In this document: piece by piece, positions 19,197-27,360 of the stretch
Layout: every line of letters begins with the position of its first letter
How positions within the stretch are numbered: the first letter of the stretch is position 1
Notes under the pieces: model-generated
Told to the model about the DNA's origin: nothing
The model's input: only the letters and a program-made list of their open reading frames with translations
The model's database searches: none
From: Pseudomonas sp. DTU12.3
GTDB lineage: Bacteria; Pseudomonadota; Gammaproteobacteria; Pseudomonadales; Pseudomonadaceae
Reading direction: 5' to 3'
Assembly: GCF_004124275.1 (NCBI RefSeq)
Contig: NZ_CP027218.1
Span: forward strand, 3,227,501 to 3,291,500
DNA: 64,000 bases
Translations under genes and position numbers: made by a program

Positions 19197-19385
19197 GGTG
19201 AGTTCTCCGAGTGATGATCAGGTGACCTGTTGCGGCGGGCGAAAGTTTCCAGTGATTGCGGCGGCTGCCGCTGACTTGGTCAAGCCGTGTTACATGTTGT
19301 TTAAAGGCTGTGACTTAACAAATCCGAACCCTGGGCGTAGCGTGGACTCGAAGGCACTATCCCTGGCGCATCGAGAGGCCGTCCC

Positions 19386-19721
19386 ATGAACCGATTTTTG
19401 TTTGTCATCGCTTTCCTCAGCCTCGGTGCGGGCTGGGCTCATGCGGACGTGCCGTCCTCCACGCTGCTGCTGGCACAAAGTCCGACCGGCAACAGCAACA
19501 ATCCCTACAACAGTCCGATCCGCCGGGCTAACCCCAACAGCATGCAGGGCACTCAACCCAGTGCACCGCCGATCCGTGGCCCCAACACCGTGCCGGCGCC
19601 GCGCCCGCCGACCCTCGAAAACCGTGGTATCGGCAATGGTCAGCCAATCCGCTCGGTGCCGAGTACACCGCCAACCTTCATCCCCAATCCACCTTCACGA
19701 AGCACCGGTACTACCCGTTAA
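19386..19721 (+). CDS. Small secreted proline-rich protein of unknown function
   Basis: 111 residues with a signal peptide (MNRFLFVIAFLSLGAGWAHA) and a mature chain rich in Pro, Asn, Ser and Arg with no Cys (PPIRGPNTVPAPRPPTLE). GAGAGG precedes the ATG. It looks intrinsically disordered and periplasmic or secreted. I do not recognise a family. It lies 50 bases before the PQQ-type dehydrogenase and may share its transcript. Confidence 0.75.
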   Translation: MNRFLFVIAFLSLGAGWAHADVPSSTLLLAQSPTGNSNNPYNSPIRRANPNSMQGTQPSAPPIRGPNTVPAPRPPTLENRGIGNGQPIRSVPSTPPTFIPNPPSRSTGTTR

Positions 19722-19771
19722 ACGACAGGACTGAAGCCTGTCAGCCTTGAGACGAACAAAAGGAATCGTGC

Positions 19772-20926
19772 ATGTTGCGTAAAACCCTTCTAGCCAGCCT
19801 TTGCGTCGGCGCACTGATCAGTGCTCCAGCGTTTGCCGCAGCGCCCAAAGAATTGCAAAGCGAACAGGGCACTCTTGAAGTCACCACGATTACCCAAGGT
19901 CTTGAACATCCATGGGCCTTGGCGTTTCTGCCGGATCGCCAAGGCATGCTGGTGACTGAGCGCCCGGGCAACCTGCGGGTGGTGGGTGTCGATGGCAAGC
20001 TGTCAGCACCGATCAGCGGTGTGCCGCAAGTCTGGGCCAAGGGCCAGGGTGGTTTGCTCGACGTAGTGTTGTCGCCGGACTTCAGACAGGATCGCCTGGT
20101 GTACTTGTCTTACGCCGAGGGCGGCGGTGCTGGCGACAAGGCTGGCACGGCGGTAGGGCGTGGGCGACTGTCGGATGACCTGAAGTCGCTCAAGGATTTC
20201 AAAGTGATCTTCCGCCAGGAACCGAAACTTTCGGTAGGCAATCACTTTGGTTCGCGTCTGGTGTTCGACCGTGACGGCTATCTGTTCATCACCCTCGGCG
20301 AAAACAACGACCGGCCAACCGCGCAGGACCTCGACAAACTGCAAGGCAAGGTCGTGCGCATCTATCCCGACGGCAGAGTGCCAGACGACAACCCCTTTGT
20401 CGGTCAGTCTGGCGTGCGTCCGGAGATCTGGTCCTACGGCCACCGCAACCCGCAAGGCGCAGCACTGAATCCGTGGAACGGCACGCTTTGGGAAAATGAA
20501 CACGGCCCGCGCGGTGGCGACGAGGTCAACATCATCGAGCGCGGCAAGAACTACGGCTGGCCGCTGGCGACCCATGGCATCAACTATTCCATGCAGCCGA
20601 TCCCCGAGGCGCAAGGCAAGGCCGTCGAAGGCACGGTTGCGCCACATCATGTCTGGGAAAAGTCACCGGGTGTCAGCGGTATGGCGTTCTACGACGGTGA
20701 CCGCTTCAAACCGTGGCAACACAATGCGTTTATCGGCGCGCTGGTGACGCAGGAGCTGATCCGCTTGCAGTTCGATGGCGACAAGGTTGTGCACGAGGAA
20801 CGCTTGCTCGGCGAACTCAAGCAGCGCATCCGCGACGTACGCCAAGGCCCGGACGGCTACCTCTATGTCCTCACGGATGAGTCGAACGGCTCCCTCTACA
20901 AACTAGGCCTCAAACCCAGCCTTTGA
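19772..20926 (+). CDS. PQQ-dependent aldose sugar dehydrogenase family protein (YliI-like)
   Basis: 384 residues; AAAGGAA precedes the ATG and the signal peptide ends at APAFAA. The six-bladed propeller fold of soluble glucose/sorbosone dehydrogenases is indicated by LEHPWALAFLPD, NHFGSRLVFDRDGYLF, YGHRNPQG, WENEHGPRGGDEVN and NYGWP. These are PQQ-dependent periplasmic oxidases of aldose sugars. It matches the YliI/Asd group in length. The acceptor sugar is unknown. Confidence 0.93.
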   Translation: MLRKTLLASLCVGALISAPAFAAAPKELQSEQGTLEVTTITQGLEHPWALAFLPDRQGMLVTERPGNLRVVGVDGKLSAPISGVPQVWAKGQGGLLDVVLSPDFRQDRLVYLSYAEGGGAGDKAGTAVGRGRLSDDLKSLKDFKVIFRQEPKLSVGNHFGSRLVFDRDGYLFITLGENNDRPTAQDLDKLQGKVVRIYPDGRVPDDNPFVGQSGVRPEIWSYGHRNPQGAALNPWNGTLWENEHGPRGGDEVNIIERGKNYGWPLATHGINYSMQPIPEAQGKAVEGTVAPHHVWEKSPGVSGMAFYDGDRFKPWQHNAFIGALVTQELIRLQFDGDKVVHEERLLGELKQRIRDVRQGPDGYLYVLTDESNGSLYKLGLKPSL

Positions 20927-20939
20927 CCGCCATCCCCCC

Positions 20940-21034
20940 TGTAGGAGCTGTCGAGTGCAACGAGGCTGCGACCTTTTGATTTTAAAAAACAAGATCAAAA
21001 GATCGCAGCCTCGTTGCACTCGGCAGCTCCTACA
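20940..21034. repeat. REPIN-like inverted repeat (family A variant)
   Basis: TGTAGGAGCTGTCGAGTGCA..CGAGGCTGCG faces CGCAGCCTCGTTGCACTCGG..CAGCTCCTACA around an AT-rich centre. It lies between convergent genes. Confidence 0.85.
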
Positions 21035-21048
21035 GATACGGAAGGGGC

Positions 21049-22149
21049 TTATGTTTCGCGGGAGAACAGGACGACTGCTGCACGCAACTTGCCCCGGCCA
21101 AATCGGCACATTTTTTCGAACTCTTCATGACTGACAGGCACGTGCTGGCAGTCAATCGGCTGGCGATGCTGGCTGTGATCGACATCCGGATCATGCAGAT
21201 AAACAAAGTCCTCATCACAGTCGGTGACCATCACCCAGTGCGGGGACTTGGAACGAGTCAGCCGATAGCTGCTGATCAACACCAGCGGCTGTCCCCCAGC
21301 GGCGAGTAACCGCGGGAGGTCCAGAGCAACACCGATCACCTGCTCGACGTCGCACTCCGCCAATTGCGCCATGAACTCCTCGTGCACCAAGCGCATGACG
21401 TCTTTTTTATGCCTATTGCGCACGCCATCGAGAAACAACGGCCCGGTCAGACTCAACTGCAGGCGTACCTTAAAACCCCGTCGCCAAGCGGCCAGCGCCA
21501 ATCCTTGCGGGCTGCATCCGCCATGGCCGGAAGTCATGAACACCGTGGTCGCTTCACGCCAGATCTGCAGCTCCTCGCGACGTTCCATTAAACGCTGGGC
21601 CTGTAACGCGCCCATGGCCATCAGCAGGCAGGCCGGGCCGCAGGTGAATTCGGTGGTTTGCGGGTAGTAGGGCACTTTGATGCTGCGCGAGTCGCGATGC
21701 TCGAGGATGCGTTTTTCCAGGCGCAGTGCATCGGCATGGTCTTCGTAGTAATCGTGAATCACCGCGAAGCGCCGGTAGCCGTTGCGCTCGTACAGGGCAA
21801 TCGCAGCCGGGTTGTCAGTGCGTACTTCCAGCCTCAGGTAGGCGCAATCATGCTCAAGGGCAACGGCCTCGATCCGTTGCAGCAGTTGTTTGCCCAATCC
21901 GCTGCCCCGTGCCTCGGCGGCAATAGCGATGGAGTACAGCCTCGCCAGTGACGTCCCGTGATGAAACAACACCAGTGCGTAACCCAGCAACTGGCCGCTG
22001 GATTCTGCCACCAGCAACTGCCCGTTAGCCCGGGTGATCATCCACTGGAAGCTGCGACTGGTGAGCCGATCGGTGGTGAAGCATTGCATTTCCAATGCCA
22101 GCAACGCCGGCAAATCTTCAACTACCGCCAAACGAAAAACAGCACTCAT
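21049..22149 (-). CDS. GNAT acetyltransferase fused to a C39-like cysteine peptidase
   Basis: 366 residues from the ATG at 22149 (MSAVFRLAVVEDLP; GGTGG upstream). Residues 1-150 are a GNAT/RimI-type acetyltransferase with the acetyl-CoA loop ARGSGLGKQLL. Residues 155-366 are a C39-like papain-fold peptidase: Cys170 in EFTCGPAC, His304 in SPHWVMV, Asp320 in LHDPD. It is divergent (92 bases apart) from an RLAN/ATP-grasp ligase gene. GNAT and peptidase domains near RimK-like ligases suggest formation and trimming or release of a modified peptide or amide; the substrate is unknown. Confidence 0.88.
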   Translation of the reverse strand: MSAVFRLAVVEDLPALLALEMQCFTTDRLTSRSFQWMITRANGQLLVAESSGQLLGYALVLFHHGTSLARLYSIAIAAEARGSGLGKQLLQRIEAVALEHDCAYLRLEVRTDNPAAIALYERNGYRRFAVIHDYYEDHADALRLEKRILEHRDSRSIKVPYYPQTTEFTCGPACLLMAMGALQAQRLMERREELQIWREATTVFMTSGHGGCSPQGLALAAWRRGFKVRLQLSLTGPLFLDGVRNRHKKDVMRLVHEEFMAQLAECDVEQVIGVALDLPRLLAAGGQPLVLISSYRLTRSKSPHWVMVTDCDEDFVYLHDPDVDHSQHRQPIDCQHVPVSHEEFEKMCRFGRGKLRAAVVLFSRET

Positions 22150-22241
22150 ATGACCACCGTAAAAGTTGCGTAACGAAACGAGACTTTCGAAAAACTTCGT
22201 GCTTAATAGAAAAGGTCTTGTTCTCCAACGGATCAATCTCT

Positions 22242-23816
22242 ATGTCAGCGGTACAGGGTCATTGGCGCGAAGTATCCGAGCAAAGTTTGCCGACGGCAAC
22301 TTTTTTAAATTCAACGGTTAGAACTTCCAGTCAGGTGCTGATCATCGTCGAACGCAAGGAAGACTGGGCTTCGTACTTCCCCAGCGAAGACATCATCACG
22401 GCGCAGGAATACCTTGAGCAAACCCGTGAAGGCGAGGCGGGCAAACGGGTTCAGGTGATCAATCTGTGCCGCAGTTACAAGTATCTGGGCCACGGCTACT
22501 ACTGCTCGCTGTTGGCTGAAGCCCGCGGCCACAAGGTTATTCCATCGGTACGTACGATCAGTGAACTGACTAAAAAATCGCTCTACGGCCTGGCCCTGGA
22601 CGACCTGGATAAAACTCTGGAAAAAGCCCTGAGTCATCATCTCTATAGCGATACGGAAGGCTTCACGCTGACACTTTATTTTGGCCGGACACATATCGAA
22701 CCCTTGCAGGATCTCGCCCGTCAGTTATTTGAAGTGTTTCCCTGTCCGATCCTGCTAGTTGAGTTTCGCCGAACCAATGGTTGGCACATAGAGGGCATAA
22801 AGTCCGGTGCCTTGCACAAGTTACGCGATGATCAGGAAGACCAGTTTGCCAATGCTCTGGACAGTTTCAGTCGTAAAGTCTGGCGTGTGCCGCGTTCACG
22901 GCAAGTGGCCCGATATGACCTGGCGATCCTGCATGATCCGCAAGAAGCATTACCCCCTTCGAACGGCAAGGCGCTGGAAAACTTCGTGCGGGTGGGCAAG
23001 GGCATGGGCATCGATGTCGAACTGATCGAACGCAAGGACTACGCGCGTCTGGCCGAGTACGATGGTTTACTGATCCGCGAAACCACCAGTGTCGACAACC
23101 ACACCTACCGTTTTGCGAAAAAAGCTGAAAGCGAAGGGCTGGTGGTGATGGACGACCCGGCGTCGATCCTGCGCTGTACCAACAAGGTCTATCTGACCGA
23201 CCTGCTCAACAGCCATCAGTTGGGCATGCCCGCCACCGAAATTCTCTACAAGGAGCGACCCGAGGATTTTGAGCGTGTCGGCGAACGTCTGGGCTTTCCG
23301 CTGGTACTGAAGATCCCCGACGGTTGTTTTTCGCGTGGCGTGATCAAGGTCGAAAGCCAGCAGGCACTGCTTGAAGCCACCGCTGAACTGTTCGAGCACT
23401 CGGTGCTGTTGCTGGCTCAAGAGTTTTTCTACACCGAGTACGACTGGCGTATCGGCGTCCTCAACCGCAAGCCGATCTTCGCCTGCCAATACTTCATGTC
23501 CAAGGGCCACTGGCAGATCTACAACCACAAAGCCAAGGGGCAGGACATCAACGGTGAATGTCGCACCTTGGCGGTTCATGAAGCGCCGCGCGCAGTGGTC
23601 GAACTCGCGGTAAAGACTGCCAATCTGATCGGCGATGGTCTCTACGGCGTCGACCTGAAACAGGCGGGCGACAAAGTGGTGGTGATCGAGGTCAACGACA
23701 ATCCCAACCTCGACGCCGGCATCGAAGACGCTTACCTGCAGGACGATTTGTATTCACTGGTGCTCGAAGAGTTTGTGCGACGGCTGGAGCTGAAGCGTCG
23801 CGGCCAGGCCTGGTGA
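22242..23816 (+). CDS. RimK-like ATP-grasp ligase with N-terminal RLAN domain
   Basis: 524 residues from the ATG at 22242. The N-terminal part (about residues 20-200; VLIIVERKEDWASYFPSEDI, LCRSYKYLGHGYYCSLLAEA) matches what I know as the RLAN domain, found before RimK-like ATP-grasps. The C-terminal ATP-grasp has FPLVLKIPDGCFSRGV (nucleotide loop) and VVVIEVNDNPNLDAG (Mg-binding Glu/Asn). ATP-grasp enzymes of this type ligate amino acids or amines to carboxylates. The CorA-like gene follows after seven bases, and the GNAT-C39 gene is divergent. Confidence 0.88.
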   Translation: MSAVQGHWREVSEQSLPTATFLNSTVRTSSQVLIIVERKEDWASYFPSEDIITAQEYLEQTREGEAGKRVQVINLCRSYKYLGHGYYCSLLAEARGHKVIPSVRTISELTKKSLYGLALDDLDKTLEKALSHHLYSDTEGFTLTLYFGRTHIEPLQDLARQLFEVFPCPILLVEFRRTNGWHIEGIKSGALHKLRDDQEDQFANALDSFSRKVWRVPRSRQVARYDLAILHDPQEALPPSNGKALENFVRVGKGMGIDVELIERKDYARLAEYDGLLIRETTSVDNHTYRFAKKAESEGLVVMDDPASILRCTNKVYLTDLLNSHQLGMPATEILYKERPEDFERVGERLGFPLVLKIPDGCFSRGVIKVESQQALLEATAELFEHSVLLLAQEFFYTEYDWRIGVLNRKPIFACQYFMSKGHWQIYNHKAKGQDINGECRTLAVHEAPRAVVELAVKTANLIGDGLYGVDLKQAGDKVVVIEVNDNPNLDAGIEDAYLQDDLYSLVLEEFVRRLELKRRGQAW

Positions 23817-23823
23817 TCCGCCG

Positions 23824-24747
23824 ATGATCAACAGCTTTGCACTGAGCCACGGCGCGTTGCAGCGGGTCGAACGACTGGACGCCGGGGTGATGCTGTTCAG
23901 CAACCCCGATGCGGCCGAGCGTGATCTGCTTCACAGTCATTTCAAGGTCGACGAGCACGCATTGGCCTCGGCACTGGACCCGGACGAAGTGTCGCGGATC
24001 GAGTTTCACCCGGATCATCTGTTCCTGATCTGGAAACGTCCGGAAAATTATTCCGGGGGCGGCAGTCTGGCTTTCGAGGTTTCGTCTTGCGGGTTGTTGT
24101 TTTCGCCGGTGCAATTGCTGGTGATTGCCACCGATGACACGCCACTGCAGGGCCTCGGCACCCGTCAGCCGTTAAACACACCGCTGGATGTGTTGCTCGA
24201 TCTGCTGTTCAACAACATTCATCACTACCTCGGCCATTTGAAGGTGATCAAACTGGTCGCCCGTGAGTTGCAGCAGAAATTCAATGCCTCGATGCAGAAC
24301 CAGCATCTGGTGCAGATGTTCAACCTCAGCGAAAGCCTGATTTATTACATCAACGCCCTGCACAGCAACGGTGCCGTGCTGACACGCCTGCGCAATCATG
24401 CCGAGAAGCAACACTTCAGCAGCGAAGCGATCGGCCTGATCGACGATCTGATCATCGAGAACAACCAGTGCTACAAACAGGCGGAAATCTATTCGACGGT
24501 GTTTTCCGGGCTGATCGATGCGCGCGGCAATCTGATGAACAACAGCATGAACAACCTGTTGCGCAAGCTGACGTTGATCAACGTAGTGTTTTTGCCGTTG
24601 AACCTGATTGCGAGCATCGGCGGCATGTCGGAATTCAGCATGATGACGGCCGGGACGCCGTGGTGGGTGTCGTATCCGTTGTTTCTGACGGTGATGCTGC
24701 TAGGGGCGGGCGGGATGCTGTTTGGTCTGCGGCGGCTGGCCAGATGA
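23824..24747 (+). CDS. CorA-family divalent cation transporter-like protein with GMS in place of GMN
   Basis: 307 residues. A large cytoplasmic alpha/beta and helical N-terminal domain is followed by two C-terminal membrane helices (about 250-272 and 283-303), the CorA/ZntB layout. The selectivity motif between them, GMN in CorA, here reads IGGMSEFSMM, that is GMS. The loop then has PWWVSYP. With the Asn replaced, Mg transport cannot be assumed. It starts seven bases after the ATP-grasp gene and is probably co-transcribed. Confidence 0.85.
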   Translation: MINSFALSHGALQRVERLDAGVMLFSNPDAAERDLLHSHFKVDEHALASALDPDEVSRIEFHPDHLFLIWKRPENYSGGGSLAFEVSSCGLLFSPVQLLVIATDDTPLQGLGTRQPLNTPLDVLLDLLFNNIHHYLGHLKVIKLVARELQQKFNASMQNQHLVQMFNLSESLIYYINALHSNGAVLTRLRNHAEKQHFSSEAIGLIDDLIIENNQCYKQAEIYSTVFSGLIDARGNLMNNSMNNLLRKLTLINVVFLPLNLIASIGGMSEFSMMTAGTPWWVSYPLFLTVMLLGAGGMLFGLRRLAR

Positions 24748-24770
24748 ATCGTATTGTTTGACCCATCGCC

Positions 24771-24860
24771 ATCGCTGGCAAGCCAGCTCCCGCAGGTTCT
24801 CGGCAGTTCACATTACTGGCGAACAACCTGAATCCTTGTGGGAGCTGGCTTGCCAGCGAT
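24771..24860. repeat. REPIN-like inverted repeat (family B variant)
   Basis: ATCGCTGGCAAGCCAGCTCC faces GGAGCTGGCTTGCCAGCGAT with about 48 bases between; a distinct subtype (CTGGCTTGCCAG core). It lies between convergent genes. Confidence 0.85.
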
Positions 24861-24890
24861 AGCTATCTCGCAATCACTACATAATGTTGA

Positions 24891-25226
24891 TCAGCCCACT
24901 TGCGCCACATCCGCCCCTTTGCGCCGTTCCCGTATCCCGCGCACCACCAAATACAACAACGGCCCGATCGAGACAAAAACCGCCGTCAGCAACAAATAGG
25001 GCACCACCGACCAAACCGTCTGCCCGCGAGACCGTGCATCCTTGACCATCCATACCCCGGCCAACGTCGCCAGCAGGTACAAATCAATCACCACTTGCGC
25101 GGTATCCGGGCGCGACACCAGACTGATACCGAAGTCGATCAACGATTGTTCAGCCTGGAGCATCACCGAAACGGTGTAGCCGGTAAACGCAAGCAAAGCC
25201 GTGAGGGGCAGGGCGACAGACATCAT
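24891..25226 (-). CDS. DUF2834 small membrane protein
   Basis: 111 residues from the ATG at 25226 (AAGGA eight bases upstream); a second ATG follows directly. Three hydrophobic segments and a terminal basic tail (RGIRERRKG) are seen; the final segment [20 protein letters not shown] matches DUF2834 proteins. The function is unknown. It is divergent from the attenuator-controlled threonine dehydratase. Confidence 0.8.
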   Translation of the reverse strand: MMSVALPLTALLAFTGYTVSVMLQAEQSLIDFGISLVSRPDTAQVVIDLYLLATLAGVWMVKDARSRGQTVWSVVPYLLLTAVFVSIGPLLYLVVRGIRERRKGADVAQVG

Positions 25227-25289
25227 GCATTCGTTCCTTGAACTGATGAGCGGAATCGCCAGCCTACAGACGTCAGGCAAAATTGACCA

Positions 25290-25319
25290 TTGACTTGCCG
25301 GCGACGCTCAAGCTAATTT
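25290..25319 (+). promoter_or_regulatory. Candidate sigma-70 promoter of the attenuator/threonine dehydratase unit
   Basis: TTGACT (25290-25295) and TAATTT (25314-25319) are 18 bases apart. This would start transcription at about 25326, the first base of the leader-peptide ATG, making that peptide leaderless. No better pair was found upstream in the gap. Confidence 0.4.
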
Positions 25320-25325
25320 CTGCCC

Positions 25326-25391
25326 ATGACTTCCACCGTATTGCGCTGCCAGCCAAGCATTATTACCGCCATTCCTCATCTGGCGGGCTAG
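25326..25391 (+). CDS. 21-residue leader peptide of an isoleucine attenuator
   Basis: ATG to TAG gives the peptide MTSTVLRCQPSIITAIPHLA plus a final Gly. Codons 12, 13 and 16 are all ATT (Ile-Ile-Thr-Ala-Ile), placed directly before and inside the first pairing segment of the downstream attenuator. No Shine-Dalgarno is visible. The gene after it is a threonine dehydratase, the first step toward isoleucine. It is an unannotated small gene by inference; the arrangement, not a database match, is the evidence. Confidence 0.75.
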   Translation: MTSTVLRCQPSIITAIPHLAG

Positions 25392-25433
25392 CTCACGACT
25401 GCAGCACCCAACCCGCCCTAGAGGCGGGTTTTT
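25366..25433 (+). promoter_or_regulatory. Transcription attenuator (four-segment) in front of threonine dehydratase
   Basis: Segment 1 CCGCCA (25366-25371) pairs with segment 2 TGGCGG (25381-25386). Segment 2 GGCGGG (25382-25387) also pairs with segment 3 CCCGCC (25412-25417). Segment 3 pairs with segment 4 as AACCCGCC/GGCGGGTT (25410-25417 with 25423-25430, loop CTAGA), followed by TTTTT: a rho-independent terminator. The 1:2, 2:3 and 3:4 pairings are mutually exclusive. Ribosome stalling at the Ile codons would mask segment 1, let 2:3 form and allow read-through. Confidence 0.8.
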
Positions 25434-25464
25434 ACTTTCTGTCTCCAGGGTTTTCGAAACACCG

Positions 25465-25498
25465 CTTATGTAGGAGCCTCCGGCAGCTCCTACATAAG
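25465..25498. repeat. Perfect 13-bp hairpin (single REP-like unit) upstream of threonine dehydratase
   Basis: CTTATGTAGGAGC and GCTCCTACATAAG flank an eight-base loop. The GTAGGAGC/GCTCCTAC core is that of family A repeats. It lies between the attenuator terminator and the ribosome site of the next gene. Confidence 0.75.
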
Positions 25499-25527
25499 TG
25501 AATGAAATCGCTATCAAGGAGATGAAC

Positions 25528-26541
25528 ATGACATACACCGATGACCAGCAAGCGTTGCTTGAGCATTACGTGAAAAAGATCCTTGCTGCGCCGGTGTATG
25601 ACATTGCCGTGCGTACGCTGCTGCAAGCGGCACCAGCGCTGTCCGAAGCGCTGGGTAACCGTATTCTGCTTAAGCGTGAAGACTTGCAACCGACGTTTTC
25701 CTTCAAGATCCGCGGCGCTTACAACAAACTCGTGCAGTTGAGTGAAGAGCAGAAAGCGCGCGGAGTGATCACCGCATCTGCCGGCAATCATGCGCAAGGT
25801 GTAGCGCTGGCAGCGCGCGAGCTGGGCATCGCCGCCACGATCGTCATGCCGTCCACGACTCCCGAGCTGAAAGTCATCGGCGTGCGCAGTCGCGGCGCCG
25901 AAGCGTTGCTGCATGGCGAAAGTTTTCCGTTTGCCCTGGACCATGCGTTGCAACTGGCCGAGCAAACCGGGCGCACCTTCGTGTCTCCTTTCGATGACCC
26001 GGATGTCATTGCCGGGCAGGGCACGGTGGCCATGGAAATCCTTCGTCAACACCAGGGCGCGCTGGACGGGATCTTTATCCCGGTAGGCGGTGGCGGCTTG
26101 ATCGCCGGCATCGCGGCCTATATCAAATACCTGCGGCCGGAAGTCCGGATCATCGGCGTTGAATCCGAGCACTCGGCGTGCCTGAAGGCAGCCATGACGG
26201 CGGATCACCGTGTAGTGCTGCCCAACGTCGGCACCTTCGCCGATGGCGTGGCCGTGGCGCAGATCGGCGAGTACGGATTTCAAGTGTGCCGCTTCTGTGT
26301 GGACGAGGTGATCACGGTCAGCAACGATGACCTCTGTGCGGCGATCAAGAATATCTACGACGATACCCGCTCGATCACCGAACCTTCTGGCGCGTTGGCG
26401 GTTGCGGGAATCAAACAACACGTCGCACGAACCGGCGCTCGTGATCAGACATTCGTCGCCATCGACTCGGGTGCCAATATCAACTTCGACAGTCTGCGCC
26501 ACGTCGCCGAGCGCGCCGCTGTCTACGGCGCTCCGGCGTAA
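25528..26541 (+). CDS. Threonine dehydratase (threonine ammonia-lyase), short form without regulatory domain
   Basis: 337 residues from the ATG at 25528, six bases after AAGGAG; the upstream in-frame ATGs lack a site. PLP fold-type II: the cofactor lysine is in TFSFKIRGAYNKL, the phosphate loop is PVGGGGLIAG, with SAGNHAQG between. It converts threonine to 2-oxobutyrate and ammonia. Biosynthetic IlvA has about 500 residues with C-terminal ACT-like domains; these are absent, so allosteric isoleucine inhibition is probably missing. The isoleucine attenuator upstream suggests a biosynthetic use with transcriptional rather than allosteric feedback. Serine/threonine specificity cannot be settled by reading. 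Confidence 0.88.
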   Translation: MTYTDDQQALLEHYVKKILAAPVYDIAVRTLLQAAPALSEALGNRILLKREDLQPTFSFKIRGAYNKLVQLSEEQKARGVITASAGNHAQGVALAARELGIAATIVMPSTTPELKVIGVRSRGAEALLHGESFPFALDHALQLAEQTGRTFVSPFDDPDVIAGQGTVAMEILRQHQGALDGIFIPVGGGGLIAGIAAYIKYLRPEVRIIGVESEHSACLKAAMTADHRVVLPNVGTFADGVAVAQIGEYGFQVCRFCVDEVITVSNDDLCAAIKNIYDDTRSITEPSGALAVAGIKQHVARTGARDQTFVAIDSGANINFDSLRHVAERAAVYGAPA

Positions 26542-26547
26542 AGCGGA

Positions 26548-26853
26548 TCAGGGCAGCAATGGGCGCAGGAAACTGCGCTCGTAACTGACGATGAACTTCT
26601 TCTCGACCAGACCAGCGACCAGCGCTGTGCTTTCCGGATCTGTCAGCGCGATGTGTCGATAGCTTTCGTAATCTGCCAGCGAAGGAAAACTGAACAGGCA
26701 ATAAGCAATGTTGCTGGCGCCTTCGGACGGCAGAAAGTAGCCGTGATGGGTGCCACCCAAGCGCTCGACAATGCCGAGCCAGGCCTTGGCGTAGGCCTCG
26801 AACTCGGTCAGTTGATAAGGATCGATGACGTATCTGACGTGGCAGGTAATCAC
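26548..26853 (-). CDS. NIPSNAP family protein
   Basis: 101 residues; GTG start with AGGAG eight bases upstream. The dimeric alpha/beta-barrel pattern ITCHVRYVIDPYQLTEFEAY, GYFLPSEG and FPSLADYESYR fits NIPSNAP proteins. The function is unknown; relatives are small cytoplasmic proteins. It converges on threonine dehydratase (6 bases apart) and follows ecotin by 21 bases. Confidence 0.85.
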   Translation of the reverse strand: MITCHVRYVIDPYQLTEFEAYAKAWLGIVERLGGTHHGYFLPSEGASNIAYCLFSFPSLADYESYRHIALTDPESTALVAGLVEKKFIVSYERSFLRPLLP

Positions 26854-26874
26854 GCGCTGCGCTCCTGGCTCAGG

Positions 26875-27360
26875 TTATTCAGCAAGGGCTGTACCGACTT
26901 TGTCCGACGCAGACCAGATGCGATAACGCACCTCAACATCCGCAGGGGCATACACCACGACCGGCAATTTGCTGTTGTAGCGCAGCTTGAAGCCATCACC
27001 GACGACGGGCACGAAGGCGCGTTTCTTCTGCGAGCCTGGCGGGCAGGCCATCATCGTGCTCATCGGACCGACGACTTTTTCCAGCCGATAGAACGGATAT
27101 CCCCAGCCTTCGAGATTCTTCTCGTCGAGCACACCGCCCAGACGCTGGCGGTTGCAATCCACTTCAAGGGTTTTGCCGGCGAGAATTTCTACCTGGAAGT
27201 TCTCCTCCTGCTCCTGCTTGGGCAGGTGAATGACCTGACGGGTGAAACCGGCTTCAGCCTTCGGGTAAGGCGCGACGTCTTCAAGTTTGGCAGCGTGGGC
27301 GAAGGTGGAGAGGCTGGCGATGATCAGCCCGGTGGTCGCGTGAACGCGTAAAGAACCCAT
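26875..27360 (-). CDS. eco: Ecotin, periplasmic serine protease inhibitor
   Basis: 161 residues from the ATG at 27360 (AAGGAGG upstream) with a signal peptide ending AHAA. Family features: [22 protein letters not shown] at the start of the mature chain, the two-Cys pair (EVDCNRQRL and MMACPPG), and the reactive-site loop [11 protein letters not shown] with Met at P1. Ecotin dimers inhibit trypsin-fold proteases, including host or predator enzymes such as neutrophil elastase. Confidence 0.95.
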   Translation of the reverse strand: MGSLRVHATTGLIIASLSTFAHAAKLEDVAPYPKAEAGFTRQVIHLPKQEQEENFQVEILAGKTLEVDCNRQRLGGVLDEKNLEGWGYPFYRLEKVVGPMSTMMACPPGSQKKRAFVPVVGDGFKLRYNSKLPVVVYAPADVEVRYRIWSASDKVGTALAE

